Shown in pieces: positions 1 to 8,958 of a stretch of 64,000 bases of DNA. The DNA lies in NCBI RefSeq assembly GCF_900142295.1, contig NZ_FSRL01000001.1, forward strand, positions 1,488,001-1,552,000, in the 5' to 3' direction. The translations under genes were made by a program, and so were the position numbers. The DNA is from Vannielia litorea (GTDB lineage: Bacteria; Pseudomonadota; Alphaproteobacteria; Rhodobacterales; Rhodobacteraceae). The notes under the pieces were generated by a model. The model did no database searches and was not told the DNA's origin. It saw only the letters and a list, made by a program, of their open reading frames with translations. Numbering within the stretch: position 1 is the first letter of the stretch; each line of letters begins with the position of its first letter.

Positions 1-92
1 GCCGCCGGGTTGATGTCGGCGATCTGGTCCTTGTCATCGAGGAGCAGCGCCGGGACCGGAAGGGAGATCCAGATGATGTCTTCGCTCAGCAT
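1..92 (-). CDS. ntrB: NtrB nitrogen sensor histidine kinase, N-terminal fragment
   Basis: Only the first 30 codons are in the window; the rest lies beyond the left edge. The product starts [17 protein letters not shown] and continues LLLDDKDQIADINPA, which reads like the start of a PAS sensor domain. The ATG overlaps the dusB stop (TGATG), so translation is probably coupled. In Rhodobacter and relatives nifR3(dusB)-ntrB-ntrC is a known operon; NtrB is the cytoplasmic kinase of the response regulator NtrC, controlled by PII. Identity rests on this short PAS-like start plus the conserved gene order. Confidence 0.75.
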   Translation of the reverse strand, partial: MLSEDIIWISLPVPALLLDDKDQIADINPA

Positions 93-1075
93 CAGGCGGC
101 CTCTCGGCTGGCGGTTCTGGGGATATCCTCGATCAGGGCGCGCACGAGGCCGGTGTCGGTGGCGGTGAGAATGCGCTGCCGGAGGGCGGAGGGGGTGTGG
201 GAGGCGTCCATGTACCAGCCGAGGTGCTTGCGGGCGACGCGGGCGCCGAGGCCGTCGCCGTAGAAGGCGATCATCGCGCCGTAGTGCTCCCGGATCATGG
301 CCGCGAGAGCTGCGCCCTGCGGGATGCGGGGCGCCGGCCCCTGCCCCAGCGCATGGGCGATCTCGGCCAGTCGCCAGGGGGCGCCTTGGGCCCCGCGTCC
401 GACCATCACGCCGTCGGCACCGGAAGCCTGCAGCGCGGCGCGGGCTGTGGCGGCATCGGTGATGTCGCCATTGGCGATGACCGGGATCGAGACGGCCTCC
501 TTGACCGCGCGGATCGCCGCCCAGTCGGCCCGGCCCTTGTAGAACTGGCAGCGCGTGCGGCCGTGGATGGTGACCATCTTCACACCGGCCTGTTCGGCGC
601 GGGCGGCCAGCTCGGGCGCATTGATCTGCCCTTCGTCCCAGCCGAGGCGGCACTTGAGGGTGACAGGCACGGAGACCGCGCCAACGACCGCCTCGATCAG
701 GGTGAGCGCGTGGTCGAGATCCTTCATCAAGGCAGAGCCGGAGAGCCCGCCGGTGACCTTCTTGGCGGGGCAGCCCATGTTGATGTCGATGATCCGCGCG
801 CCGTTCTCCTCGACCATGGCGGCGGCGCGGGCCATCCAGGTGGCATCGCGGCCCGCGAGCTGGATCGAGGTGGCCTGCTCGCCGTAGCCCAGCTCCGCGC
901 GCTCGCGGACGCCAGGCTTGGCCTGAACCATCTCCTGGCTCGCCACCATCTCCGACACCACCAGCCCGGCCCCGAAACCGGCGACCAGCTGGCGGAACGG
1001 CAGGTCGGTGATGCCCGCGAGCGGGGCGAGAAGGACGGGCGGGTCCAGCGTCTGGTTTGCCACGGAAACGGACAA
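92..1075 (-). CDS. dusB: tRNA-dihydrouridine synthase DusB (NifR3)
   Basis: Flavoprotein that reduces specific uridines in tRNA to dihydrouridine using NAD(P)H. The 327-residue product has the Dus TIM-barrel signatures: [12 protein letters not shown] near residues 17-28, NMGCPAKKV with the catalytic Cys at about residue 102, KCRLGW, and [12 protein letters not shown]. The frame stays open far upstream, but homology begins at SVSVANQT. I chose the TTG at 1075 because AAGGA lies 8 bases upstream; a GTG at 1063 is the alternative. It is the first gene of the dusB-ntrB unit and is divergent from ispDF across about 170 bp. The role of NifR3 in nitrogen control is historical and comes from its place before ntrBC. 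Confidence 0.93.
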   Translation of the reverse strand: MSVSVANQTLDPPVLLAPLAGITDLPFRQLVAGFGAGLVVSEMVASQEMVQAKPGVRERAELGYGEQATSIQLAGRDATWMARAAAMVEENGARIIDINMGCPAKKVTGGLSGSALMKDLDHALTLIEAVVGAVSVPVTLKCRLGWDEGQINAPELAARAEQAGVKMVTIHGRTRCQFYKGRADWAAIRAVKEAVSIPVIANGDITDAATARAALQASGADGVMVGRGAQGAPWRLAEIAHALGQGPAPRIPQGAALAAMIREHYGAMIAFYGDGLGARVARKHLGWYMDASHTPSALRQRILTATDTGLVRALIEDIPRTASREAA

Positions 1076-1246
1076 ATGCTTAATCCTTGTGCAACGCAAG
1101 CTACATATCGGACGGAACGCCCCGGAATGCAAAGGGCTGGAAAGAGGTTTTTCGGCCCCAGACACCAAGCGATGAAATTTTGGGCAACCAACGCCCCGAA
1201 AGCGCTTTGTATTGCCCCCGCACCCGCCAGCGCGTAGAGCGAAGCT

Positions 1247-2398
1247 GTGCCGAACGACGCTCGCCATATCGCCGCGCTCCTTGTCGCCGCCGGGCGCGGA
1301 ACCCGCGCAGGCGGGGCGATTCCGAAACAATACCAGAGCCTTGGTGGCGTGCCGTTACTGGCGCGCACGGTGGGTGTTTTCTGCGAGCATGAAAAAGTGG
1401 CAAGCGTGACGGTGGTGATCGGCGCGGAAGATGGCGACCTGGCCGATGCGGCGCTGCCCGAAGGGGTGGCGCGGGTGGTCGGGGGCGAGAGCCGGGCCGG
1501 GTCGGTGGCGGCGGGGCTGGCCGCGCTGCCCGAGGCGGCGACCCATGTGCTGATCCACGACGGCGCCCGGCCACTGGTGTCGAAAGCGCTGATTTCACAG
1601 GTGATTCTCGCCCTCGAAAAAGCCGATGGCGCGGCCCCCGCCCTGGCCGTGACCGATGCGCTCTGGCGGGCCGAGGAGGCGCGGGTGACGGCGGTGCAGC
1701 CGCGCGACGGGCTCTGGCGGGCGCAGACGCCGCAGGGCTTTGCGCTGGAGGCAATCCGGGCGGCGCATGACGGGTTCGCAGGCGCGGCGGCGGATGACGT
1801 GGAGGTCGCGTTGGCGGCGGGGATCGAGGTGAGGCTGGTGCCCGGCGAGGAACGGAACCTGAAGGTCACCCACCCCGAGGACTTTGACCGCGCCGAACGT
1901 ATCTTGAAGGAAGATCAGATGGATATCCGGGTTGGAAACGGGTTCGACGTGCATCGGTTCGGGCCGGGCGACCACGTGGTGCTCTGCGGGGTGACAGTGC
2001 CGCACGGGCGCGGGTTGCAGGGCCATTCCGACGCCGATGTGGGGATGCACGCGGCAACCGATGCGATCTACGGCGCGCTCGCCGAGGGGGACATCGGCCA
2101 GCATTTTCCGCCGAGCGACCCGCAGTGGAAAGGCGCGGCGAGCGAGATTTTTCTCAAGCATTCCGTGGATCTGGCGGCAGAACGCGGGCTCACCATCGGC
2201 AACCTGGACGTGACGCTGATTTGCGAGTGGCCCAAGATCGGGCCGCAGGCGGCGGCCATGCGGGCGGAGATGGCGCGGATCATGGGATGCGACATGGGCC
2301 GCGTCTCGGTGAAGGCGACCACCTCCGAGCGGCTTGGATTCACCGGGCGCGAAGAGGGAATCGCGGCCATGGCGACTGTCGTTCTGGTGCCGGCATGA
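1247..2398 (+). CDS. ispDF: Bifunctional IspD/IspF enzyme (MEP pathway)
   Basis: A 383-residue fusion of two enzymes of non-mevalonate isoprenoid synthesis. Residues 1 to about 222 are IspD (2-C-methyl-D-erythritol 4-phosphate cytidylyltransferase): [15 protein letters not shown] and PKQY form the CTP loop, followed by HDGARPLV. Residues 225-383, beginning [14 protein letters not shown], are IspF (MECDP synthase), with the metal ligands DVH and [16 protein letters not shown] and a C-terminal [15 protein letters not shown]. The fusion is usual in alphaproteobacteria. Its stop overlaps the start of pgpA by four bases, so the two are co-translated. Confidence 0.96.
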   Translation: MPNDARHIAALLVAAGRGTRAGGAIPKQYQSLGGVPLLARTVGVFCEHEKVASVTVVIGAEDGDLADAALPEGVARVVGGESRAGSVAAGLAALPEAATHVLIHDGARPLVSKALISQVILALEKADGAAPALAVTDALWRAEEARVTAVQPRDGLWRAQTPQGFALEAIRAAHDGFAGAAADDVEVALAAGIEVRLVPGEERNLKVTHPEDFDRAERILKEDQMDIRVGNGFDVHRFGPGDHVVLCGVTVPHGRGLQGHSDADVGMHAATDAIYGALAEGDIGQHFPPSDPQWKGAASEIFLKHSVDLAAERGLTIGNLDVTLICEWPKIGPQAAAMRAEMARIMGCDMGRVSVKATTSERLGFTGREEGIAAMATVVLVPA

Positions 2399-2892
2399 AG
2401 GCGCTAACCCATTGCATCGCCACGTTCTTCTGGGTCGGCCACCTGCGCCCTGCGCCGGGGACATGGGGCTCGCTGGCCGCCCTCCCGGTGGGCTACGGGA
2501 TCGCCCTGCACGGGGGGGTCTGGGGCCTCGCGCTGGCCACGCTCACCGCCTTTGCGCTGGGGCTCTGGGCCACGGCGGAGGAGACGCGGGGCAAGGCCGA
2601 TCATGACCCTTCGGAGATCGTGATCGACGAGGTGGTGGGCCAGTGGATTGCCCTCTTTCCAGTGGTTTACGGTGCCATCGCCGCCGGTCAGGAGCTGCAC
2701 CGGCTGTGGCCGGGCTGGGTGACGGCCTTCGTGTTCTTCCGGCTGTTCGACATCACCAAACCCTGGCTGATCGGCTGGGCGGACCGGCGCGGAGATGCGC
2801 TGGGCGTGATGCTGGACGACGTAATCGCCGGAGTTTTTGCGGCCATCGTCGTGCTCGCAGCGGCGGGCTTCGCCCATGGGGTGCTGATGTGA
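2395..2892 (+). CDS. pgpA: Phosphatidylglycerophosphatase A
   Basis: Membrane enzyme that dephosphorylates phosphatidylglycerophosphate to phosphatidylglycerol. The 165-residue product has PAPGTWGS near the N-terminus, [14 protein letters not shown] around residues 67-80 (the PgpA acidic signature), [10 protein letters not shown], and [10 protein letters not shown] before a C-terminal hydrophobic stretch. It has about four membrane segments. The ATG overlaps the ispDF stop and the gene's own stop overlaps the cinA GTG, placing it in an ispDF-pgpA-cinA operon. Confidence 0.93.
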   Translation: MKALTHCIATFFWVGHLRPAPGTWGSLAALPVGYGIALHGGVWGLALATLTAFALGLWATAEETRGKADHDPSEIVIDEVVGQWIALFPVVYGAIAAGQELHRLWPGWVTAFVFFRLFDITKPWLIGWADRRGDALGVMLDDVIAGVFAAIVVLAAAGFAHGVLM

Positions 2893-3362
2893 GCCTCGCC
2901 TCGGACCTGCTTGAAATCGCGCGAAATTCCGGCGCAACCCTCGCCACGGCAGAGAGCTGCACGGGCGGGCTGATCGCCGGGGCGATCACCGAGGTCGCGG
3001 GCTCTTCGGAGGTGTTTGACCGGGGCTTCGTGACCTATTCCAACGCCGCCAAGCAGGACATGCTGGACGTGAGGGCCGAGACGCTGGAGGCCTTTGGCGC
3101 CGTCTCGGAGGAGGTGGCCGCAGAGATGGCGCGCGGGGCGCTCAGCGGGTCGCGGGCAAGCCTTGCGGTTTCGGTCACCGGGATCGCCGGGCCGGGCGGA
3201 TCGGAGCACAAGCCGGAGGGGCGGGTGTGCTTTGGACTGGCCTGGGAGCAGTTTGTGATCACAGAGACGGTGGAGTTTGGCGCGATCGGGCGCAGCGCGG
3301 TGCGGCAAGCGACGGTTAACCATGCCCTCCGGCTCATGATCGCAAAATTATCACCGCAATAA
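2889..3362 (+). CDS. cinA: CinA C-terminal-type nicotinamide-nucleotide amidohydrolase
   Basis: A 157-residue stand-alone CinA C-terminal domain (PncC type), predicted to deamidate NMN to nicotinate mononucleotide in NAD salvage. Visible motifs are TAESCTGGLIAGAITEVAGSS, SNAAK, VSVTGIAGPGG and PEGRVCFGL. The GTG start overlaps the pgpA stop (GTGA-type overlap), so it is the third gene of the ispDF operon. It lacks the N-terminal MoCF domain of full-length CinA, as is common in proteobacteria. It ends 7 bp before the convergent COQ10-like gene. Confidence 0.9.
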   Translation: MSLASDLLEIARNSGATLATAESCTGGLIAGAITEVAGSSEVFDRGFVTYSNAAKQDMLDVRAETLEAFGAVSEEVAAEMARGALSGSRASLAVSVTGIAGPGGSEHKPEGRVCFGLAWEQFVITETVEFGAIGRSAVRQATVNHALRLMIAKLSPQ

Positions 3363-3369
3363 CAAAATC

Positions 3370-3867
3370 TTACGACCCATTCTTCGCACCATAAAGCTCG
3401 TGCGCCCGCGTCTCGAAGGCCCGCACGATGCGCTGCATGGCCTCGTTGAAGAACATGCCCGCCGCGCCTTGCAACAGGCGGTTCTTGAATTCGAAGTCCA
3501 CCCGGAAGTGAACCTCGCAACCGCCCTTCGGCAGATCCTCGAAGGTCCAGACCGAAAGCAGATGCTTGAACGGCCCGTCGATGTAGCGCGTCTCGATCCG
3601 CCGCGCGTGCTCCCAGAGCCAGACCCGCGAGAGAAATGTCTCACGGAAAACCTTAAACGAAATGACCAGATCGGCCTCCATCAGCTCGCAGTCGCCGAAG
3701 CGCTGCTGGCCGTGCTCGAGGTCGCTCGCGGGCACCGGCTTGCGCGAGCGCACGCGGGCGGCGGCGGTCCAGGGCAGGAACTGCGGGTAGGCGGCCACGT
3801 CTGCGACCAGATCATACATTTCCCTAGCGGAATAAGGGAGTTGGCGGGTCTCGGCGTGACGGGTCAT
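3370..3867 (-). CDS. COQ10/RatA-like START-domain protein
   Basis: A 165-residue protein of the polyketide-cyclase/START superfamily. It starts MTRHAETRQLPYSA and contains MYDLVADVAAYPQFLPW, RYIDGPFKHLLSVWTF, FRVDFEFKNRLLQ and a C-terminal AFETRAHELYG. This matches bacterial relatives of mitochondrial Coq10, a ubiquinone-binding chaperone, and of RatA, an Escherichia coli ribosome-association toxin. In alphaproteobacteria a role in ubiquinone function is more plausible than toxicity, and no partner antitoxin is adjacent. Exact function is inferred. Confidence 0.82.
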   Translation of the reverse strand: MTRHAETRQLPYSAREMYDLVADVAAYPQFLPWTAAARVRSRKPVPASDLEHGQQRFGDCELMEADLVISFKVFRETFLSRVWLWEHARRIETRYIDGPFKHLLSVWTFEDLPKGGCEVHFRVDFEFKNRLLQGAAGMFFNEAMQRIVRAFETRAHELYGAKNGS

Positions 3868-3949
3868 AGAGTGCTTTTGAGGGCCTGTAACATGGCGGAG
3901 GATTGGGTCATGATGAGCCCCAACGCGCCGGGGAATGCAAGGGGAAGAC

Positions 3950-4495
3950 ATGCCGCACCGTCCGCACGTGATTGACCAGCTCATCTCGGCAAAGGCCATC
4001 GCGGCCCGGATCGAGGAGCTGGCACGGGAGATCGAAGCCGAGTTCAAGGGCACGGAAATGCTCATCGTCATCGGGCTGTTGCGCGGCTCCTTCGTGTTCA
4101 TCGCCGACCTGGTGCGCGAGCTGGACCTGCCTGTGGAGGTGGATTTCATCGAGGCGTCGAGCTACGGAAACGCCACGGAGAGCAGCCGGGAAGTGCGCAT
4201 TCTCAAGGACTTGCGCGGCAAAATTCAAGGGCGCGACGTGCTGGTGGTGGAAGATATCGTGGATACCGGGTTCACCCTGCATCATGTGAGTCTCATGCTG
4301 AAGGCGCGCGAGCCGGCAAAACTGCGCACCATTGCCCTGCTCGACAAGCCCTCGCGCCGCGAGATCGACTTGAAGGCCGACTGGATAGGCTTTGAAATTC
4401 CTGACAAATTCGTCGTCGGCTACGGGATCGACTTTGCCCAGAGAAACCGCGATCTGCCGTACATCGGGACGGTGCGCTTTTTGGATCAGGGTTAA
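3950..4495 (+). CDS. hpt: Hypoxanthine phosphoribosyltransferase
   Basis: Purine salvage enzyme converting hypoxanthine (and guanine) plus PRPP to the nucleotide. The 181-residue protein has the PRTase PRPP loop [14 protein letters not shown], the flexible-loop SSYGN, and [29 protein letters not shown], typical of the family. I chose the ATG at 3950, five bases after AAGGGG; an in-frame ATG at 3935 would add MQGED. It is transcribed alone, divergent from the COQ10-like gene. Confidence 0.95.
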   Translation: MPHRPHVIDQLISAKAIAARIEELAREIEAEFKGTEMLIVIGLLRGSFVFIADLVRELDLPVEVDFIEASSYGNATESSREVRILKDLRGKIQGRDVLVVEDIVDTGFTLHHVSLMLKAREPAKLRTIALLDKPSRREIDLKADWIGFEIPDKFVVGYGIDFAQRNRDLPYIGTVRFLDQG

Positions 4496-4528
4496 TTTCG
4501 GGCCGTTAACCGCAAAGGTGCAACAGGG

Positions 4529-4561
4529 CACAACCCATGCACAACCGATACACAACCCATA
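4529..4561. repeat. Three 11-bp direct repeats downstream of hpt
   Basis: Three consecutive 11-base units, CACAACCCATG, CACAACCGATA and CACAACCCATA, followed by a truncated fourth (CACATG). The period is close to one turn of the helix. They lie in the 119-bp space between the convergent ends of hpt and the Sel1-repeat gene. Confidence 0.7.
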
Positions 4562-4614
4562 CACATGTCAAAAGACATAAGAGCCATTAATCAATGGACC
4601 GTGCGCCGCTGTGA

Positions 4615-5535
4615 TCACGGGGCGCGGTCGATCTGCTCGGCAAAGCGTTTGGCCGCGTCCTCCTCCTCGACCGAGAGATACTCGACCAGCGGTTCGCAGG
4701 TCTGGATGAAGCCGTCGCGCTCGCTTTCGGAGGCGGAATTGATCCCCCAGAGGCAGTAGCCGTAGCCCGCGACCGGATCCTGCCACCAGCCCTCGGTGGC
4801 GGTGACGAACTCGCCCAGGTTGATGCCGGCCAGCGCCATCCCGCCCTTCACCGCCTCGCGGAAGGCGAGATAGGCGGCCTCGGGGCTGGGATCGGTGCCC
4901 ATGCCATGCTGATACATCAGGCCGAGCGCGTTCCAGGCCGAGGGATGCCCGGCGAGCGCGCTCTCGGTGTAGAGCGAGAGCGCGCGGCCCATGTCTTCCT
5001 CCACGCCGGTGCCGGTGCGGTAGAAGTTGGCGAGGTTGTAGGCGGCGTTGCGCTCGCCGGCCTCGGCGCCGATGGCATAGAACTCGGCCGCCTTTGCCAA
5101 GTCCTTCTCGACCCCCTGCCCGTTCTCCCACATCAGACCCATGCCGTTGCCGGCCTCGCCGTAGCCCGCGTCGAGGGCCTGCTGATAAAGGGCGCGGGCC
5201 TTGTCGAAATCCTGCGCCACGGGCCCCGCGCCCCATTGGTAGAGATGGGCGAGGTTGTGCATGGCCTTCAGATGGCCTTGGGCCACCGCCTTTTCATACC
5301 ATGCGACCGAGGCCGCCGGATCTGCGGCCACACCCTCGCCGTCCTTCAGGGCGATCCCGTAGACGTTCTGGGCATCGGCATTGCCGGCCTCGGCGGCGGG
5401 AATCAGCACGGTGAGCGCCAGCTCCCAGTGGCCGTCGTTGTAGGCCCGGCGGGCCTGCTCGATCTGCTCGGGGCTCTGCGCCGAGGCCGGGGTGGCAAGG
5501 GCGAGGCAGAGGGCTGCGGCGGCAAGGGGCTTCAT
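4615..5535 (-). CDS. Exported Sel1-repeat (TPR-like) protein
   Basis: A 306-residue secreted protein with a clear Sec signal peptide (MKPLAAAALCLALATPASA, cleavage near residue 20). It is followed by about six Sel1-like repeats of roughly 36 residues, e.g. NADAQNVYGIALKDGEG, LKAMHNLAHLYQWG and NAAYNLANFYRTGTG. Such solenoids bind proteins or peptidoglycan in the periplasm; the partner cannot be told. The start was chosen for AGGAG 8 bases upstream and for the signal peptide. Monocistronic, convergent with hpt. Confidence 0.85.
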   Translation of the reverse strand: MKPLAAAALCLALATPASAQSPEQIEQARRAYNDGHWELALTVLIPAAEAGNADAQNVYGIALKDGEGVAADPAASVAWYEKAVAQGHLKAMHNLAHLYQWGAGPVAQDFDKARALYQQALDAGYGEAGNGMGLMWENGQGVEKDLAKAAEFYAIGAEAGERNAAYNLANFYRTGTGVEEDMGRALSLYTESALAGHPSAWNALGLMYQHGMGTDPSPEAAYLAFREAVKGGMALAGINLGEFVTATEGWWQDPVAGYGYCLWGINSASESERDGFIQTCEPLVEYLSVEEEDAAKRFAEQIDRAP

Positions 5536-5798
5536 CGGGGGGTCTCCTGCACGGGTCCTGTCAAATCCGGTCAAGTTTAGCAGGGCGACCCCGTGAGGAA
5601 AGTGAAAGTCACTGTCATGTCATGGAGATAACATATCAGCGAGGTTGTGCCCGCCGCGCAGAAACTCCTTGCCGTGGTGCGATGGTGAAGGTCAGTCTGT
5701 GCATAACCGCACCAAGTGGCTGCGGAAATGACAGAACGGGCGGTTGAGAGTGCTGGTGTAGCCTCGGGACCGGGCAAACCTAACAGTTGGAGGAATTC

Positions 5799-6266
5799 AT
5801 GAAGACCACAGCCAAGCGCATCAGCCTCGTCCTGGCGGCCTCTCTCGCCGCCGGAACCGCTTTTGCCGCCAGCCATGCGATGGAGCAGCAGAAGGCCCGC
5901 GAAGACCTGATGAAGGTCATGGGCCAGAACCTCGGCGTGCTCGGCAAGATGGCCAAGGGCGAGATGGACTTTGATGCCACCGCCGCCGGCGAGGCCGCGA
6001 CCGCCCTGCACGACGCCGCCGTGAAGGTCACGGTGGACGAGATGTGGGACGAGGGCACCGACCACATGGCGGTGGATGACGGCCGCGCGATGCCCGAGAT
6101 CTGGGAAAACTACGACGACTTCAAGGCCAAGGGCGCGGCCCTGGTGGCTGCCGCCGAAGGGGCCAAGACTGCCGCGGGCGAAAGCCTCCAGGCGCTTCAG
6201 GCGTCGATGGGGGTGATGGGCGGCGCCTGTGGCGACTGCCACAAGGCCTACCGCCTTCCGGAGTAA
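5799..6266 (+). CDS. Cytochrome c' (c-prime) family protein
   Basis: A periplasmic class II cytochrome c of 155 residues. It has a signal peptide (KRISLVLAASLAAGTAFA), a four-helix-bundle-type sequence, and a single haem motif CGDCH close to the C-terminus (GGACGDCHKAYRLPE), the layout of cytochrome c'. Family members bind NO or CO or act as electron carriers. GGAGG lies 6 bases before the ATG. The dihaem cytochrome c gene follows after 3 bp, so the two are an operon and may be redox partners. Confidence 0.9.
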   Translation: MKTTAKRISLVLAASLAAGTAFAASHAMEQQKAREDLMKVMGQNLGVLGKMAKGEMDFDATAAGEAATALHDAAVKVTVDEMWDEGTDHMAVDDGRAMPEIWENYDDFKAKGAALVAAAEGAKTAAGESLQALQASMGVMGGACGDCHKAYRLPE

Positions 6267-6269
6267 TCC

Positions 6270-7157
6270 ATGCGTCCGATCTTCAGGTGGCTCGTTGCGG
6301 CGGCGCTGGTGGGCGCCGCCGTGTTCTGGGTGGTGACCATTCCGGGCGATCTGCCTGAAGAGGAGGTGGCCGGGCTGACTGGCGACGCGGGCCGCGGGGA
6401 GACCCTGTTCTGGGCCGCAGGCTGCGCCAATTGCCATGCCGCGCCGGGCGCCGAGGGCGAGGCGCGGCTGGTGCTGGCGGGGGGGCAGAGGTTTGCCTCG
6501 CCCTTCGGCACCTTCCTTGCGCCCAACATCTCGCCCTCCGAGGAAGGCATCGGCGACTGGAGCCTGCGCGACTTTGCCCGGGCGATGACCATGGGCGTGA
6601 ACGCGGAGGGGCAGCACCTGTTTCCGGCCTTTCCCTACAATTCCTACGACATGGCCGAGATGCAGGACGTGGCCGACATCCACGCCTACATGATGACCCT
6701 GCCCGCCGACGCGAGCCCGAGCCAGCCGCATGAGGTGGGCTTTCCGTTCAACATCCGCCGGTCGCTGGGTGGCTGGAAGCTGCTGTTCATGCGCGAGGGA
6801 TGGCAGGTCGAGGGCGAGTTGACCGAAGAGCAGCTGCGCGGGCGGTATCTGGTGGAGGTGCTGGGCCACTGCGGCGAGTGCCACACCCCGCGCAACCCGC
6901 TGGGCGGCTGGACCGGGGACTGGCTCGCCGGGGCGCCCTCGCCGGATGGCAAGGGCCGCATCCCCAACATCACGCCGGGCAAGCTCGACTGGTCGGAGGG
7001 CGATATCGCCGAATACCTCAAGAGCGGCTTCACGCCGGAGTTCGACACGGCGGGCGGCGAGATGGCGACGGTTGTGCAGAGCACATCCAGGCTGACCGAC
7101 GAGGACCGCGCGGCGATTGCCGCCTACCTGAAGGTGGTGCCGCCGGTGGCAAACTGA
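6270..7157 (+). CDS. Membrane-anchored dihaem cytochrome c
   Basis: A 295-residue protein with one N-terminal membrane helix (residues 7-24). Two cytochrome c domains follow, with haem motifs CANCH near residue 52 and CGECH near residue 207, and probable axial-Met/Asn loops APNISPSE and IPNITPG. It resembles the cytochrome subunits of periplasmic alcohol/aldehyde or gluconate dehydrogenases, but no dehydrogenase subunit is nearby. It probably passes electrons between cytochrome c' or another donor and the respiratory chain. The stop codon sits inside a perfect hairpin (7149-7172). Confidence 0.88.
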   Translation: MRPIFRWLVAAALVGAAVFWVVTIPGDLPEEEVAGLTGDAGRGETLFWAAGCANCHAAPGAEGEARLVLAGGQRFASPFGTFLAPNISPSEEGIGDWSLRDFARAMTMGVNAEGQHLFPAFPYNSYDMAEMQDVADIHAYMMTLPADASPSQPHEVGFPFNIRRSLGGWKLLFMREGWQVEGELTEEQLRGRYLVEVLGHCGECHTPRNPLGGWTGDWLAGAPSPDGKGRIPNITPGKLDWSEGDIAEYLKSGFTPEFDTAGGEMATVVQSTSRLTDEDRAAIAAYLKVVPPVAN

Positions 7158-7172
7158 CCACGGTCAGTTTGC
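7149..7172 (+). terminator. Perfect hairpin over the cytochrome c stop codon
   Basis: GCAAACTGACC and GGTCAGTTTGC are perfect 11-base complements separated by two bases. The TGA stop lies inside the left arm. There is no T-run after it, so it may act as a protein-binding site or an mRNA 3' stabiliser rather than a classic terminator. Confidence 0.5.
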
Positions 7173-7298
7173 GCCCTGCCCCTGTTCATTCTCTGGCTTC
7201 AAGGCTCCCTGGGGTCGCCCTTGTGGCGCCATTGGTTCGAGCCTAATGGCGACGATCCTGCCCGCCACTCCGCTTGCCGCACGGGGGCCGCGAGGGCA

Positions 7299-8399
7299 TC
7301 AGAGCCCGTCCAGCGCCTGCTTCAGCGCGTCCCAGAGCGGCTCCACCGGCTCGGTGCCGATCGAGAGCCGCACGAAGCCCGGGGCCACCGCATCGCCCCA
7401 GCGGGCGCGGCGCTCGGCGGAGCTGTGGACGCCGCCGAAGGAGGTGGCGGGGCGCAGGAAGGGGCAGGTTTCGATGAAACGCTCGGCGCTGGCCTCGTCC
7501 TTCAGCGTCAGGCCGATGAGAAAGCCGTTGGTGGCCATCTGGGCTCTGGCGAGATTGTGCGAGGGGTCACCCGGCAGGCCGGGGTAGCGGGCCAACTGCA
7601 CCGCCGGGTGGGCGGCGAGGCGGGGGGCGAGGGTTTCGGCGCTGGTGCACATGGCGGCAAAGCGCAGGTGCAGGGTTTCGAGGCTGCGGTGCAGGAGCCA
7701 GGCCTCGAAGGGGCCGGGAATGCCGCCGGCCACGGTGCGCCAGCTGCGGACGCGCTCGGCCAGCGCGGCGTCGCGGGTGGCGACATGGCCGGTGAGATTG
7801 TCGGAGTGGCCGCCCGGTGCCTTGGTGTCGGAGGCCACGACCATATCGGCGCCGAGATCGAGCGGGCGCTGGCCGAGCGGGGTCATGGTGGTGTTGTCGA
7901 CGACCGTGAGCCCCCCTGCCCCGCGCACCGCCGCACAGGTGGCGGCGAGGTCGACGAGGTCGAGGCCGGGGTTGGAGGGGGTCTCGATGAAGACCACGGC
8001 GAAGCCCTCGAAGCCGCCTTCGGCGAAGCCGGTGGTGGGGCGCTCCACCACCTTTACCCCGAGTGGGCCAAGGAACTGGTCGGCCAGCTTGCGGACGTTG
8101 TAATAGCCGTCGGAAGGCACCAGCAGCCGGTCGCCCGCCTTCAGCGTGGCGAAGAGCGCCGCCGAGATCGCTGCCATGCCGGAGGGAAAGAGCAGCGCAG
8201 GCGCGTCCTCGAGATGCGAGAGCAGATGCTCGGTGGCCTCCCACGTCGGCTGGTCGGAGCGGCCGTAGGCCGCAACGCCGCCCGGCGTGCCCGGCAGGTG
8301 ATACATCGAGGCCAGCGTGATCGGCGGCGCGATCGGGTCGCCCTTGGCGAGCGACTGGCCCCGGAGGTGGAGGAGTTGGGCGGCTTTGGTATCGGTCAT
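7299..8399 (-). CDS. Cys/Met metabolism PLP-dependent enzyme (cystathionine gamma-lyase type)
   Basis: A 366-residue cytosolic enzyme of the Cys/Met metabolism PLP family. Motifs: YGRSDQPTWEATE, FPSGMAAISAAL (cofactor phosphate binding), ETPSNPGLDLVD, VVDNTTMTPL and the Schiff-base lysine in SDTKAPGGHSDNLTGHV. Substrate cannot be fixed between cystathionine lyase, synthase and related gamma-eliminases. The gene is preceded by the two small exported proteins on the same strand, 58 bp upstream. It converges on the cytochrome c operon. Confidence 0.88.
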   Translation of the reverse strand: MTDTKAAQLLHLRGQSLAKGDPIAPPITLASMYHLPGTPGGVAAYGRSDQPTWEATEHLLSHLEDAPALLFPSGMAAISAALFATLKAGDRLLVPSDGYYNVRKLADQFLGPLGVKVVERPTTGFAEGGFEGFAVVFIETPSNPGLDLVDLAATCAAVRGAGGLTVVDNTTMTPLGQRPLDLGADMVVASDTKAPGGHSDNLTGHVATRDAALAERVRSWRTVAGGIPGPFEAWLLHRSLETLHLRFAAMCTSAETLAPRLAAHPAVQLARYPGLPGDPSHNLARAQMATNGFLIGLTLKDEASAERFIETCPFLRPATSFGGVHSSAERRARWGDAVAPGFVRLSIGTEPVEPLWDALKQALDGL

Positions 8400-8457
8400 C
8401 TTGGTCTCATCGAATCGGGATGTGGCTGGAAGGCGGGGGCGGAGGCAGTGGCGCGGA

Positions 8458-8958
8458 TCATTCGGCAGCCTCGGGGGCGGGCGCGCAGGCGAGGAGGCCT
8501 GCGAGGGCCTCTTCGGCGCCTGCGGTGTCGAAGCCGGCCAGCACGCCCGCCTCGGGGTGAAACAGCGTCAGCCGGCCGGTGCGGGTGGCGAGGATGAAGC
8601 GGGCGGTGTCCTGCGCGGTCTCGAAGGCGTGGGTGAAGCGGTAGAAGGCGGCGTCGGGCTCCAGCGTGCCGTCGAGCTGGACGGCGGGCTGGCCGGCCGG
8701 GCGAAAGGCCAGCGCCACCTCGCCGTCGGGCATGGGCAGCAGGTCGCGCAGGAGCGCGGGGAGCCAGAGCCGGAGGGTGAAACCGGGGGTGTCGGGGCTG
8801 GCCTCGGCCACGGCGGGGCCGGTGATGGCGAGCGCCGCCCCGGCTTCGGAGGTCAGCGCGGCGGTGCATTGCGCCTCCTCGGGGCGCGGCGTGAGCTGCC
8901 AGCCCTGCGCCGAGGCCGGGATGGCCGTGAGCGCGAGTAGGAGGGCCGCGCGGATCAT
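8458..8958 (-). CDS. Hypothetical exported protein, second of a similar pair
   Basis: A 166-residue protein of unknown function with a signal peptide ([19 protein letters not shown]). The mature part is beta-rich in appearance and contains FTLRLWLPALLRDLLPMPDG, LDGTLEPDAAFYRFTHAFE and a C-terminal ALAGLLACAP. The ATG overlaps the stop of the next gene upstream by four bases. By eye the two proteins share a common plan (LRL, ..L.GT, F.RF, A.EAL..L.ACAP), suggesting a tandem duplication. Confidence 0.7.
   Translation of the reverse strand: MIRAALLLALTAIPASAQGWQLTPRPEEAQCTAALTSEAGAALAITGPAVAEASPDTPGFTLRLWLPALLRDLLPMPDGEVALAFRPAGQPAVQLDGTLEPDAAFYRFTHAFETAQDTARFILATRTGRLTLFHPEAGVLAGFDTAGAEEALAGLLACAPAPEAAE

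Noticed and set aside
3370..3867. RatA toxin of a toxin-antitoxin system
   Set aside because: Similarity to RatA is shared with COQ10 proteins; no antitoxin is adjacent, and the context is ordinary housekeeping.
5577..6884. 435-codon minus-strand open frame over the cytochrome genes
   Set aside because: Both cytochromes are unmistakable on the plus strand (CxxCH motifs); the antisense product is His/Gly/Leu-rich filler.
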